From positions 1 to 59,456 of the forward strand of contig JAOASG010000047.1 of the NCBI GenBank assembly GCA_025210235.1: a stretch of DNA of 59,456 nucleotides. The letters run 5' to 3'. A program made the translations under genes and the position numbers. The notes below the pieces were generated by a model. That model did not search any database and was not told the origin of the DNA. It saw only the letters and a list, made by a program, of their open reading frames with translations. This DNA is from Vallitalea sp. Lineage in GTDB: Bacteria; Bacillota; Clostridia; Lachnospirales; Vallitaleaceae. Positions within the stretch are counted from its first letter, which is position 1. Each line of letters opens with the position of its first letter. This document shows positions 34,026-43,549 of this stretch, piece after piece.

Positions 34026-34989
34026 TGATCTATGTACATATTTCTTCACCAATAAAGGTGTAGTAAAAGCTGTTAATGGTGTGGATCTTAGGATAGAAGA
34101 AGGAAAAACTCTAGGTATTGTAGGTGAATCAGGAAGTGGAAAATCAGTTACTGCATTAAGTATACTTAACTTACTTGAGAATCCAGGAAAGATTGTTGGA
34201 GGAGAGATATTATTTGAAGGAAAAGATTTAATAAAAGCTAGTAACAAAACATTAAGAGATATAAGAGGAAACCAAATATCAATGATATTTCAGGAACCAA
34301 TGACTTCTCTTAATCCTGTACTTAGAATAGGGAAACAATTAAGTGAACCTCTAATGTTACATCAAAATTTATCTAAACATCAGGCTTGGTTAAAAGCTAT
34401 TGATTTACTTAGAAGCGTAAAAATTCCTACTCCAGAAAGAGTTATCCATTGTTATCCTCATGAGTTTTCAGGAGGAATGCGTCAAAGAGTTATGATCGCT
34501 ATGGCACTTGCGTGTAAACCAAAGCTACTTATTGCAGATGAACCAACTACAGCGTTAGATGTTACTATTCAAGCACAAATATTTAAACTAATGAATGAAT
34601 TGAAAGAAACACTAAATACTGCAATTATGTTCATAACACATGATTTAGGTGTTATTGCGGAGCTTGCAGATGATGTTGTTGTTATGTATTGTGGTCAAGT
34701 AGTTGAAAGAGCTCCAGTAGAGAAGATATTTGGAAATAAAAAATATGAACATCCTTATACAGGCGGATTACTTAATTCAATTCCAAAGTTAGAACAAAAT
34801 GTAGAGAGACTTGATCAAATAGAAGGTAGCGTTCCACACCCACTAAAATTACCAAAAGGATGTAGATTTGCACCAAGATGTAAATATGCTACTGAAAAAT
34901 GTCAACAAGAAATGCCAGAACTAAAAAAGGTAGAAGAAAAACATTACGTTAGATGTTTCTATCCAGAAATGGGGAAAGATAATGAATAA
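34003..34989 (+). CDS. oppD: Peptide ABC transporter ATPase, OppD type
   Basis: This cytoplasmic ATPase subunit has Walker A GESGSGKS, signature SGGMRQR, Walker B LLIADEPTTALD and the C-terminal oligopeptide-transporter domain with GCRFAPRCKYA. I chose ATG 34003 because GGGGGTG lies just upstream and MGNVLEVNDL matches family N-termini; it overlaps oppC by 23 bases. At 328 aa it is of normal length. Confidence 0.93.
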   Translation: MGNVLEVNDLCTYFFTNKGVVKAVNGVDLRIEEGKTLGIVGESGSGKSVTALSILNLLENPGKIVGGEILFEGKDLIKASNKTLRDIRGNQISMIFQEPMTSLNPVLRIGKQLSEPLMLHQNLSKHQAWLKAIDLLRSVKIPTPERVIHCYPHEFSGGMRQRVMIAMALACKPKLLIADEPTTALDVTIQAQIFKLMNELKETLNTAIMFITHDLGVIAELADDVVVMYCGQVVERAPVEKIFGNKKYEHPYTGGLLNSIPKLEQNVERLDQIEGSVPHPLKLPKGCRFAPRCKYATEKCQQEMPELKKVEEKHYVRCFYPEMGKDNE

Positions 34990-35986
34990 GAATATTATTG
35001 TAGAAACAAAGGGACTGAAGCTACATTTTCCAACGGGGGAAAAAAATAAGCAAAAAGAACCATTAGCAGTTAAAGCTGTAGATGGTGTGGATTTACAAAT
35101 ATATGAAGGTGAGACACTTGGATTAGTTGGTGAATCTGGATGTGGTAAATCTACGTTAGGAAGAACTATTCTTAAGTTATATAAGCCAACTGATGGTACT
35201 ATAATGTATAAAGACCAAGATATAACAAATTATTCAACAAAAAAAATGTTACCACTTAGAAAAGAAATGCAATTGATTTTTCAAGACCCATATTCTTCAT
35301 TAAATCCAAGAATGACAGTTGGACAAATAATAGGAGAAGCTTTAGTTGCACATAGAATATATAAAAATAAGTCAAAAGAATTAGAAAAATATGTTATGGA
35401 AACAATGGAAACATGTGGACTTGATTATTACATGATTCATAGATATCCTCATGAATTTTCTGGAGGACAAAGACAGAGAATCGGTATTGCTAGAGCATTA
35501 GCACTAAGACCTAAATTTGTGGTATGTGACGAAGCTGTATCTGCACTTGATGTATCAATACAATCTCAGGTTATAAATCTACTTGATGATTTACAAAAAA
35601 AATTCGGAATGTCATATTTATTCATATCACATGATTTAAGTGTTGTTAAACATATTAGTGATAGGATAGGTGTTATGTATTTAGGGAATTTTGTGGAATT
35701 AGCTTCAAAACAAGAGTTATATGATAATCCGCAACATCCATATACTAAAGCATTACTATCAGCAATTCCTGTGACCGATTTAGATTTAGCTAGAAATAAA
35801 AAAAGAATAGTTTTAGAAGGGGATATACCTTCTAATGTTACACCACCTTCAGGTTGCAAGTTCCATACAAGGTGTCCTATAGCAACTGAAAAATGTAAAG
35901 AACAAATTCCGCCTTGGGAAGAAATTTCAAAGGGTAGATTTGTTGCTTGTCATTATAAAGGTGCTGAAATAAATGGTAGAGGTTGA
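34982..35986 (+). CDS. oppF: Peptide ABC transporter ATPase, OppF type
   Basis: This is the second ATPase subunit, with Walker A GESGCGKST, signature SGGQRQR, Walker B FVVCDEAVSALD and a C-terminal Cys-containing tail (GCKFHTRCPIATEKC) that in some members binds an iron-sulfur cluster. At 334 aa it overlaps oppD by eight bases. It is the last gene before the strong terminator at 36056. Confidence 0.93.
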   Translation: MNKNIIVETKGLKLHFPTGEKNKQKEPLAVKAVDGVDLQIYEGETLGLVGESGCGKSTLGRTILKLYKPTDGTIMYKDQDITNYSTKKMLPLRKEMQLIFQDPYSSLNPRMTVGQIIGEALVAHRIYKNKSKELEKYVMETMETCGLDYYMIHRYPHEFSGGQRQRIGIARALALRPKFVVCDEAVSALDVSIQSQVINLLDDLQKKFGMSYLFISHDLSVVKHISDRIGVMYLGNFVELASKQELYDNPQHPYTKALLSAIPVTDLDLARNKKRIVLEGDIPSNVTPPSGCKFHTRCPIATEKCKEQIPPWEEISKGRFVACHYKGAEINGRG

Positions 35987-36055
35987 AAGTAATATAAATA
36001 GAGAATTAAAATATAGTTAATTAGCTTTATTTATTAATATAGATAAATTAAAAAG

Positions 36056-36103
36056 AGGCTACTGAAAAACTTAGAACTATAAATTTTTCAGTAGCCTTTT
36101 TTT
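36056..36103 (+). terminator. Strong terminator of the opp operon
   Basis: AGGCTACTGAAAAA (36056-36069) pairs with TTTTTCAGTAGCCT (36084-36097), followed by six T. This is one of the clearest terminators in the window. Confidence 0.9.
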
Positions 36104-36204
36104 GTTAGACTATGGGTCTCTTTTTATTAATACATAAATAAAAACACTATTATTTAATTATTTTTATGGTATAATTTCTATGGATAACTTATATTTATTC
36201 AAAA

Positions 36205-36219
36205 GGTAATTGCAAAACT
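36205..36219 (+). repeat. Solo arm of the dispersed inverted repeat
   Basis: GTAATTGCAAAACTA is an exact copy of the element end, 21 bases before the AEC transporter start. No second arm is seen nearby. Confidence 0.65.
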
Positions 36220-36240
36220 AAGATAAAAGAGGTAACTAGA

Positions 36241-37176
36241 ATGGAACTAATTTCAAAAGTACTACCAATACTTATTTTATTCGCAGTAGGGTATATAATA
36301 AGAATTACAAATTATTTAAAGAAAGAAGTTATTGATGGTTTAAAAAAAATTGTTATTGACATTGCATTACCATCGGTTTTATTTATTGCTTTTGTTGACT
36401 TAGATTTAAAAAAAGAATATCTTGGACTGATTCTATCCATTATGCTTTTGTGTATTATTATGTTAATAAATGGATTTGTACTCAATAAAATACCTAAGAT
36501 TAGTAATCCGGTGTTACCTTATATAATGTCCGGATTTACATTTGGTCTGATCGGAATACCATTATATATTACTGTTTTTGGTGAAGTTAATTTGCCATCA
36601 ATGGCTATTATGGGCATTGGACAAGAATTCTTTTTATGGTTAATTTATATATCGGTAATGAAATTAAAATTAAATAATGAAAAACTAAATGTATCTTCAA
36701 TAATAAATTTTTTAGCATCGCCGCTTATCATAGCTCTTATTTTAGGAATATCAATTAATTTGCTAGGTATTTCAAATGCATTGTATAATCAACCTATATT
36801 AAGAGGAATTTATATTACATTACAATATTTTAGTAAGATAGCAACACCACTTATTTTAATTGTGGTTGGATATGGATTATCATTTGACAAAGAGTATACA
36901 AAATTAACAATTATATATGTAGCTTTGCGTTATGTTTTTATGTTGTTAGTAGGATATATAATTAAACAACTAATAATTAATAGGTTTATTACATTTGATT
37001 CATACCTAGAACATGCATATTTTACGTTGTTGATTTTACCTCCACCATTTTCACTATCAATATTTGTAGAAAAATTTGGGCAGGAAGAGAATTCTAAGTT
37101 AGTAAATAATATAACAGTAGTTTCTACATGTGTGTGCATTGTAGTTTATATAATATATGTGTTTTTTGCATTATAG
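36241..37176 (+). CDS. AEC (auxin efflux carrier) family transporter
   Basis: This membrane protein of 311 aa has about ten hydrophobic helices in two five-helix halves, as expected for the AEC family of the BART superfamily. Helix 1 is VLPILILFAVGYIIRI; GLKKIVIDIALPSVLFIAF is the conserved second-helix region with the ALPS motif. Bacterial members export or import organic acids, malate or other anions; the substrate here is unknown. AGAGG lies nine bases before the ATG, just after a solo repeat arm. It is followed 33 bases later by an AraC regulator. Confidence 0.85.
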   Translation: MELISKVLPILILFAVGYIIRITNYLKKEVIDGLKKIVIDIALPSVLFIAFVDLDLKKEYLGLILSIMLLCIIMLINGFVLNKIPKISNPVLPYIMSGFTFGLIGIPLYITVFGEVNLPSMAIMGIGQEFFLWLIYISVMKLKLNNEKLNVSSIINFLASPLIIALILGISINLLGISNALYNQPILRGIYITLQYFSKIATPLILIVVGYGLSFDKEYTKLTIIYVALRYVFMLLVGYIIKQLIINRFITFDSYLEHAYFTLLILPPPFSLSIFVEKFGQEENSKLVNNITVVSTCVCIVVYIIYVFFAL

Positions 37177-37215
37177 GAATTGTGCTTTTTTTAAAGATTA
37201 TAAGGAGTAATGATA

Positions 37216-38055
37216 ATGGACGTCAAAAAAAATCTTAGCAAAGCTTATTTAGCCAATTTAAATGTTAATCTTATTATTGCTGATTATATTCATTGCGATA
37301 ATACTTGGAAAGAAAAAAGGCATATACCTGACTTCAATAAAATATATTACATTTGTGATGGAGACGGGTGGGTAGAAACGGGGAATAAAAGATTTTTTCC
37401 TAAAAAAGGTGACTTGGTTATAATACCTGCTAATCAACCCCATGCATTATCTTTTGTTAATGATAATTATTATAAGAAATATTGGTGCCATTTTACTGCG
37501 ACTATTGGAGATAAGAATTTATTTGATATTTTTGATTTTCCAAATATTATTAATATAATTGAAGATAACGATTGGATTGTTAAGGTGTTTAAAAAACTTG
37601 TAATTTATGATAGAGATGAAGAACTCTCTTCAGTATTAAAGGCTAAAGCAGCACTCTTACAAATTATTTCTTATTTTATAGATAAAATTGATGTAAAAGA
37701 GTTAAATATGTATAAATCATCTTCTATTGAAAAACTAGAAGTTTTACTTATGTATATTGAGAAAAATTTAGATCAGCCTATTACAGTTGAACAGTTGGCA
37801 GATATTGTTCACTTACAGGTTAATTATTTCATTAAATTTTTTAAATTGCATTTAGATAATACACCTATGAATTATGTGAAAAGACAGAGAATGGAAAAGG
37901 CTAAGAATTATCTTATTAATTCTGATTTATCTATTTCGCTAATAGGACAAAAAGTAGGATATTCAGAAGTAAGTCATTTTTCTAATCAATTTAAAAATTA
38001 TACAGGGATAACGCCTTCTGGATATAGAAAAAAACGCAGTGAAATTTATAAATAA
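37216..38055 (+). CDS. AraC-family transcriptional regulator with cupin sensor (279 aa)
   Basis: Residues 1-165 form a cupin-like AraC ligand-binding domain (YYICDGDGWVETGNKRFFPK, then GDLVIIPANQPHAL). Residues 178-279 are the AraC DNA-binding domain (TVEQLADIVHLQVNYFIKFF and SLIGQKVGYSEVSHFSNQFK, ending TPSGYRKKRSE). I prefer ATG 37216, eight bases after AAGGAG, over the ATG at 37210, which is too close. Its neighbours suggest it controls the glycoside hydrolase at 38285 and perhaps the AEC transporter. Confidence 0.88.
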   Translation: MDVKKNLSKAYLANLNVNLIIADYIHCDNTWKEKRHIPDFNKIYYICDGDGWVETGNKRFFPKKGDLVIIPANQPHALSFVNDNYYKKYWCHFTATIGDKNLFDIFDFPNIINIIEDNDWIVKVFKKLVIYDRDEELSSVLKAKAALLQIISYFIDKIDVKELNMYKSSSIEKLEVLLMYIEKNLDQPITVEQLADIVHLQVNYFIKFFKLHLDNTPMNYVKRQRMEKAKNYLINSDLSISLIGQKVGYSEVSHFSNQFKNYTGITPSGYRKKRSEIYK

Positions 38056-38138
38056 AGTTAATATTATTAAAAAATAGGATAATAATAATAAAGAATTTCC
38101 TCCTTAGATTATGGTAGCATTATGCTATAAATAATTAA

Positions 38139-38251
38139 GTAATTGCAAAACTACATTCAGTTGATTCTTTAATACAATATGTTGGATTCCCACTTATAAT
38201 AAGAACTACATATTGTATGTAAAGAATTAAAATCCTTAGTTTTGCAATTAC
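38139..38251. repeat. Dispersed inverted-repeat element, copy A (113 bp, both ends)
   Basis: The left end GTAATTGCAAAACTA (38139-38153) and the right end TAGTTTTGCAATTAC (38237-38251) are perfect inverted repeats. Inside, the segment ending in TACAATATGT near 38173-38182 pairs with ACATATTGTA near 38208-38217. About 68 bases of the left part match the hutU-ftcD junction in reverse orientation. It has no coding capacity, so it resembles a MITE. Confidence 0.8.
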
Positions 38252-38284
38252 CTATATAAATAATAAACATAAGGAGGAATTTTA

Positions 38285-40267
38285 ATGGGAAAAATACCAT
38301 TTAGACAGATTCATTTAGATTTTCATACTTCAGAAAAGATTCCAGGAGTTGGTAGTAGATTTAACAAACAAGAGTTTCAAAAGGCACTAAAGCTTGGTCA
38401 TGTTAATTCAATTACTATTTTTGCAAAAGGACATCATGGGTGGTTATACTACTTAGATGGTGTTACTGAATCACATCCATCTCTTAAAATTAATTTATTG
38501 GAAGAAATGCTACAAGCTTGTAAAGAAATAGATGTTAAGACACAGATATATATTTCAGCGGGTATAGATGAAAAGATAGCATATAAACATCCAGAATGGT
38601 TATTTAGAAAAAAAGATCAAAGTACATCTTGGGTAAAAGATTTTAATACACCAGGATTTCACGAATTATGTATGAATACACCTTATCTTGATTATTTATT
38701 ACATCAAGTGGAGGAAGTTACTAAAAGGTTTGAGACTGATGGAATATTTCTTGATATTGTAGGGTTAAGAAAATGTCATTGCCAGACATGTATGAATCAG
38801 TTAATTGAAGAAGGAAAAGATCCTAGAGATGAAAATGCAGTCACGGATTTAAGTGAAAGAGTTTATTTGAATTATTTACAAAGAATAGAAAAAACAATTC
38901 ATGGTATAAAACCCAATATGAGAATCTTCCATAATAGTGGACATATGGAAAGAGGTAGAAGAGATTTATTTAAATATTATACTCATTATGAACTAGAATC
39001 ATTACCAACAGGTGGATGGGGATATGATCACTTTCCAACATCAGCAAGATATGTTCAAGGATTAGGTAAAGATTTTTTAGGAATGACAGGAAAGTTCCAT
39101 CAAACTTGGGGAGAATTTGGTGCATATAAGCATCCAAATGCACTTCGTTATGAAGCAGCACTAAACTTAGCGAATGGAGCTAAGATGTGTGTTGGAGATC
39201 AGATGCACCCACAAGGAAAACTAGATGAAGTTACATATGCATTAATTGGTGAAGCATATAAAGAAGTAGAAGAAAAAGAACAATGGTGTGATGATGTTAC
39301 TAATGTTGCTGATATTGGATTATTATCTACAGAGAGTATTTCCGAAGAAATAGCAATGCTTACTCAAGGACATATTAATAAGGCAGATGTTGGTGCTACA
39401 CGTATGCTGCTAGAAGGTAATTATCTTTTTGATATACTAGATACTGAAGAAAATTTTAATAAGTATAAAGTAATAATATTACCAGATGTTATAAAGGCAA
39501 ATGAACTTTTGAAAGGAAAATTACAAGATTATATAAATCAAGGAGGTAAAATCTTAGCTACAGGAGAATCTTGTTTAGATAAAAAAGAAAGGGAATTTGT
39601 ACTAGATTTTGGGATTAAATATGAAGGGGAGAATCCATACAAACCTGATTATTTTGTTCCTCAATTTAGTTATCATGGTCTGGGAACTACTTCATTTGTT
39701 ATGTATAGTGATGGAGTAAAAATTTCTCTTAATGGTGGAGAAATAATTGGAGAAAGAGAAGATTCTTATTTTAATAGAGATATTCTTCATTTTTGTTCTC
39801 ATAATCAAACTCCAAATGAACCAGGAAAACGTTCACCTGGAATGGTAAAAAGCAAATCAGGAATTTATATATCTTGGAAGGTATTTGATGATTATGCTAC
39901 AAGGGGAAGTCTTATTCTAAAAGACACTGTTAAATATGCTCTTGATATGTTGTTAGGAGATTCAAAAACGTTATTAACTAACTTAAAAGCACAAGGTATA
40001 GTAACACTTCAGCATCAAAAAAATGAAAATAGATACATAAATCATCTACTATATGCAACACCTGTTAAACGTGGTGAGAATGTAGAAATAATTGAAGATA
40101 TTGTGCCAGTATACGATATAGATGTAGAATTAAAATTATCAGAGAAAGTTAAAAGAGTATACTTGGCTCCTCAAATGAAAGATATTTCGTTTGAACAAGA
40201 AAATGATAAGGTGGAATATAAAGTAGATAAGGTTGATTGTCATCAAATGGTTGTTATCGAATATTAA
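38285..40267 (+). CDS. Glycoside hydrolase-like enzyme, GHL6 barrel with GH42-type trimerisation domain
   Basis: The first 330 residues look like a TIM barrel of the hypothetical glycosyl hydrolase 6 group: RQIHLDFHTSEKIPGVG, SITIFAKGHHGWLYY, then DGIFLDIVGLRKCHCQTC, with a likely catalytic Asp and a Cys pair. GKFHQTWGEFGAYKHPNAL is also typical. Residues about 340-560 resemble the GATase-like trimerisation domain of GH42 beta-galactosidases (VIILPDVIKANELLKGKLQD, GGKILATGESCLD). At 660 aa it has no signal peptide. Many relatives are annotated only as alpha-amylase-family or fucosidase-like proteins, so the substrate is unknown. AAGGAGG precedes the ATG. It stands alone, downstream of an AraC gene and a repeat element. 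Confidence 0.7.
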   Translation: MGKIPFRQIHLDFHTSEKIPGVGSRFNKQEFQKALKLGHVNSITIFAKGHHGWLYYLDGVTESHPSLKINLLEEMLQACKEIDVKTQIYISAGIDEKIAYKHPEWLFRKKDQSTSWVKDFNTPGFHELCMNTPYLDYLLHQVEEVTKRFETDGIFLDIVGLRKCHCQTCMNQLIEEGKDPRDENAVTDLSERVYLNYLQRIEKTIHGIKPNMRIFHNSGHMERGRRDLFKYYTHYELESLPTGGWGYDHFPTSARYVQGLGKDFLGMTGKFHQTWGEFGAYKHPNALRYEAALNLANGAKMCVGDQMHPQGKLDEVTYALIGEAYKEVEEKEQWCDDVTNVADIGLLSTESISEEIAMLTQGHINKADVGATRMLLEGNYLFDILDTEENFNKYKVIILPDVIKANELLKGKLQDYINQGGKILATGESCLDKKEREFVLDFGIKYEGENPYKPDYFVPQFSYHGLGTTSFVMYSDGVKISLNGGEIIGEREDSYFNRDILHFCSHNQTPNEPGKRSPGMVKSKSGIYISWKVFDDYATRGSLILKDTVKYALDMLLGDSKTLLTNLKAQGIVTLQHQKNENRYINHLLYATPVKRGENVEIIEDIVPVYDIDVELKLSEKVKRVYLAPQMKDISFEQENDKVEYKVDKVDCHQMVVIEY

Positions 40268-40499
40268 ATCGGTACAATGAATTGACTATTGTGATAGTAT
40301 AATGAGTACTGTTGCAATAGTTTTTTCGTATGTTTACACATATAATGATAATTTTTTTCTGATTTTGTTATATGCTTTAACAAACTAAAATATAATATAA
40401 AATAAATATTATTATTTATTTGTGTGATTTTAACGTATAAGCAAGATAAATTATATATCTGCTTATTCTTTAAAATAAATAACCTAAGGGGGAAAAAGG

Positions 40500-42293
40500 A
40501 TGAAGAAAATATTATCATTATTACTAGTATTTATTCTTGCATTCTCAGTAACTGCATGTAAGAATAATGAACAAGAAGGCACAGAGCCAGACAAACAACA
40601 AGTAGAGGATAACAAAGATGAGGGCAAAGACGAGGACCAAGACAAAGACGAAGAACAAGACGAAGAACAAGAACAAGAACAGGCAGAAGTAGAACCTAGT
40701 GGACATATCACTATTGGTACAGGAAACTTTAACGGTGAATTTGTTGAGGGTTGGGGAAACAACGCTTATGATAATAATGTTCGTAAACTTGTGTTTGGTG
40801 GAGCATGTACTGGTATAGCAGGATTGCTTATAACTAATAAAGAAGGACAAATCGTACTAAACTCAATAACAAAATCAAGAGAAGTAAGTGATGATGGCTT
40901 AGTTCATACTTTTAAATTAAAACCAGATTTACTATATTCTGATGGAACACCACTTAATGCCGACGATGTAGTATTTACATATGAAACATATTTAGATACT
41001 GAGGCTATGGTTGAAGCAGGAGGATCTTCAAGCTTAAGTGAATACTTAGAAAAAGTAGAAAAAGTGGATGATTTAACCGTTAAATTTACTATAAAAGAGA
41101 AATTCTATGCAACAGATAGTGCTATATTTACTGGTAATATATTAAGTAAAGAATGGGCTATGAAAGAAAAACCAGAAGATAAAACGGTTCAACAACATAT
41201 TAAAGATAGTTTAATAAGTAAACCAATAGGATATGGACCTTATAAACTAGTTGAATATGTAGAAAGTCAATATGTTAAATTAACAATTAATGAAAATTAC
41301 ATTGGAAATTTTGAAGGAGAAAAAACAAAAATTAAAGATGTTATAATTAAGAACGTTTCTAAAGAAACTGACATTGATGAATTGCTTACTGGAAATATTG
41401 ATATATTACCAGGAACAGTAGAAGCAGAAAAAATAGATGCTGTTAAAGCTGATGATAATTATCATTTCAGTAATTATCCAAGACATGGTTATGGACACCT
41501 TACATTCCATACAGATTTTGGACCAGTTAGACATAAGGAAGTTAGAAAGGCAATTTCTTATACAATAGATAGAGTTATATTTAGAGAAGCATTTTTAGGT
41601 AAGTATAGCATGAGTACAGATGGACCATATTCAACTAATTATTGGATGATAGATGATGAGTGGGTTAATAAAAACTTAATTAATTATACATCGGATAAAG
41701 CGAAAGTAGATGAGTTATTATCTTCAAATGGATGGGAAAAAGGTTCTGATGGTATTTGGGCTAAAGATGGTGAAAAACTCGAAATAGAACTATTAGCACC
41801 ACTTCAATCATGGGCGGATACTCTTAACCTTACTTTAGGTAAATCAGGTGAAGAATTTGGTATTAAATTTAATATAACAGTACTTGATTTTTCTGTATTC
41901 TTAAACCATTATTATGGAAAAGAATTAGCTGAGAATGAAAGAAAATATCATATGTTTGCTTTAGCTACAACTTTAGGAACCGTATTTGATGGATATGTAA
42001 ATTGGCATTCAGATAAAATAGCTGATCCATGGGGTGCATCTTCAAGTACAAATACTTCTCGTTTCAGAAATGATAAAAATGATGAATTACTTCTTACAAT
42101 GAGATCTGCAAAAAATGATGACGTATATCAAAAAGCATATAGGGAATGGGTTATATTAATGAATGAGGAGATGCCAGTTATACCTCTATATTCTAACGAT
42201 TATCATGACTTATATAATAAGAGATTACAAGAATTCAAAACAAGTGCATTATGGGGTTGGGCTGAAGCATTAACATATTGTACTGTTAAATAA
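40500..42293 (+). CDS. Oligopeptide-binding lipoprotein (SBP family 5), copy 2, orphan
   Basis: This is a paralogue of oppA at 30128 (about 80% identical by eye over the mature part). Lipobox VTAC with Cys20 is conserved. The acidic linker differs: it is a longer Glu/Asp/Gln tract (residues about 35-62) instead of DKDQ repeats. Its leader is also similar to that of oppA. No permease or ATPase follows, so it probably delivers a different peptide to the Opp permease encoded 7 kb upstream. AAGGGGG lies before the ATG. At 597 aa it is intact. Confidence 0.88.
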   Translation: MKKILSLLLVFILAFSVTACKNNEQEGTEPDKQQVEDNKDEGKDEDQDKDEEQDEEQEQEQAEVEPSGHITIGTGNFNGEFVEGWGNNAYDNNVRKLVFGGACTGIAGLLITNKEGQIVLNSITKSREVSDDGLVHTFKLKPDLLYSDGTPLNADDVVFTYETYLDTEAMVEAGGSSSLSEYLEKVEKVDDLTVKFTIKEKFYATDSAIFTGNILSKEWAMKEKPEDKTVQQHIKDSLISKPIGYGPYKLVEYVESQYVKLTINENYIGNFEGEKTKIKDVIIKNVSKETDIDELLTGNIDILPGTVEAEKIDAVKADDNYHFSNYPRHGYGHLTFHTDFGPVRHKEVRKAISYTIDRVIFREAFLGKYSMSTDGPYSTNYWMIDDEWVNKNLINYTSDKAKVDELLSSNGWEKGSDGIWAKDGEKLEIELLAPLQSWADTLNLTLGKSGEEFGIKFNITVLDFSVFLNHYYGKELAENERKYHMFALATTLGTVFDGYVNWHSDKIADPWGASSSTNTSRFRNDKNDELLLTMRSAKNDDVYQKAYREWVILMNEEMPVIPLYSNDYHDLYNKRLQEFKTSALWGWAEALTYCTVK

Positions 42294-42315
42294 TTAATAT
42301 ATTAAAAAAAATTAG

Positions 42316-42399
42316 AGACTGACTCAAGAAGAAGCAGATAAACTTCGTCAAATGAATCCCACTAATCTAAAAAAAGAATTAATAAAAGATAACAACTAA
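42316..42399 (+). pseudogene. Possible gene remnant (27 codons)
   Basis: Just after the orphan binding protein an open stretch without a start codon reads RLTQEEADKLRQMNPTNLKK and ends at a stop. It looks like the C-terminal end of a real protein, possibly a transposase or regulator, but is too short to assign. Confidence 0.3.
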
Positions 42400-42489
42400 A
42401 TATTGTTAAGCCCTAATAATAATGTTATTATTTATATAATTAACAAGTTAGGTAATTCTGAGATAATGATTTTAAAAGGGGATAAAGCA

Positions 42490-43101
42490 ATGAATGAAAA
42501 GTTTTTTAATCTGGATGATGAGAAGAAGGAAAGAATAATTAATGCAGCAATGGAAGAGTTTACTTCTTCGGGTTATGATAAAGCTTCCACAAATAATATT
42601 GTTAAAAACGCATGTATATCTAAAGGATTACTATTCCATTATTTTGGTAGTAAGAAAAAATTATATATTTTTTTATATTCTTATGGATTAGATATAATTA
42701 ATAATAAATTTAAAGATAATATTAACTTTGATGAAAGAGATATATTAAAACTATTTAAGGAATTAATATATGTGAAAATGGAATTGCTTAGAACATATCC
42801 TAATTTATTTGATTTTTTTATATCTTGTTATTTAGAAAAGTCAGAAGAAATAATTCAGCTTATACAAGATAATAATAAAAATGTTATTTATAATAAAATA
42901 TATAATAATATTGATTATACTCTATTTAAGGATGGCTTAGATATACAAAAAACAATAAATATTATGAAATGGACATTAGAGCAGTATAGTAATGAGTATA
43001 TTAATAAAATAAAAGCGCTAGGAAAAGAATTAAATCCAGATGAAATAACTAAAGACATTAATGGATATATAGAGATATTTAAAACTTGCTTTTATAAATA
43101 A
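42490..43101 (+). CDS. TetR-family transcriptional regulator (203 aa)
   Basis: The N-terminal 50 residues are a TetR helix-turn-helix (KKERIINAAMEEFTSSGYDK, then NNIVKNACISKGLLFHYFGS), followed by a divergent helical ligand-binding domain. I chose ATG 42490, eight bases after AAAAGGGG; the longer frame from 42403 adds an implausible leader. No nearby divergent operon identifies its target, and the effector is unknown. Members of this size often control efflux or lipid genes. Confidence 0.82.
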   Translation: MNEKFFNLDDEKKERIINAAMEEFTSSGYDKASTNNIVKNACISKGLLFHYFGSKKKLYIFLYSYGLDIINNKFKDNINFDERDILKLFKELIYVKMELLRTYPNLFDFFISCYLEKSEEIIQLIQDNNKNVIYNKIYNNIDYTLFKDGLDIQKTINIMKWTLEQYSNEYINKIKALGKELNPDEITKDINGYIEIFKTCFYK

Positions 43102-43264
43102 TGTAATTATCAATTATCTTAAATAATACTCTAATAGGATAAATTTAGCTCATTAGTAATTTTAGGAAAATTATGAATAATATTCTTGAATTTGCTCAAA
43201 CTAATCTTGTAAATCATCGTTAAGTTATTCCTGTTTTGCAGGAATTAGAAAAAGGAGGATTAGT

Positions 43265-43492
43265 ATGGAGAAGGCAAAAATTACTAAAGTTAGAAAAGAT
43301 TCATATGGTAAAATAACTGACATTATGCTTGATGATGGAAATTCATATTCAATTCAAGATGCTATTCAAATGACTAGGGATGATAAAATCGAAGGTGTGA
43401 ATGTTGGGAAAGCAAAAAATGGTGTAGAATTTTTAAGAGCAGATCCAGATGGAAAAGAAGATAATAATTTAGATAATTATCCTGTGTTTTAG
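43265..43492 (+). CDS. DUF3892 domain protein (75 aa)
   Basis: The sequence KITKVRKDSYGKITDIMLDD, followed by SIQDAIQMTRDDKIEGVNVG and LRADPDGKEDNNLDNYPVF, is characteristic of the small DUF3892 family in Firmicutes. It is a soluble cytoplasmic protein of unknown function. GGAGG lies before the ATG. It is monocistronic, closed by a terminator at 43525. Confidence 0.8.
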   Translation: MEKAKITKVRKDSYGKITDIMLDDGNSYSIQDAIQMTRDDKIEGVNVGKAKNGVEFLRADPDGKEDNNLDNYPVF

Positions 43493-43524
43493 TCTAATTA
43501 AATAAGGAAATTAAATGTTATATT

Positions 43525-43549
43525 AGAGGTCACTTTAAAGTGGCCTCTT
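43525..43549 (+). terminator. Rho-independent terminator
   Basis: AGAGGTCACTTT pairs with AAAGTGGCCTCT (one G-T pair) as an almost loopless stem followed by TT; a four-base loop would form in practice. It ends the DUF3892 transcript. Confidence 0.65.
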
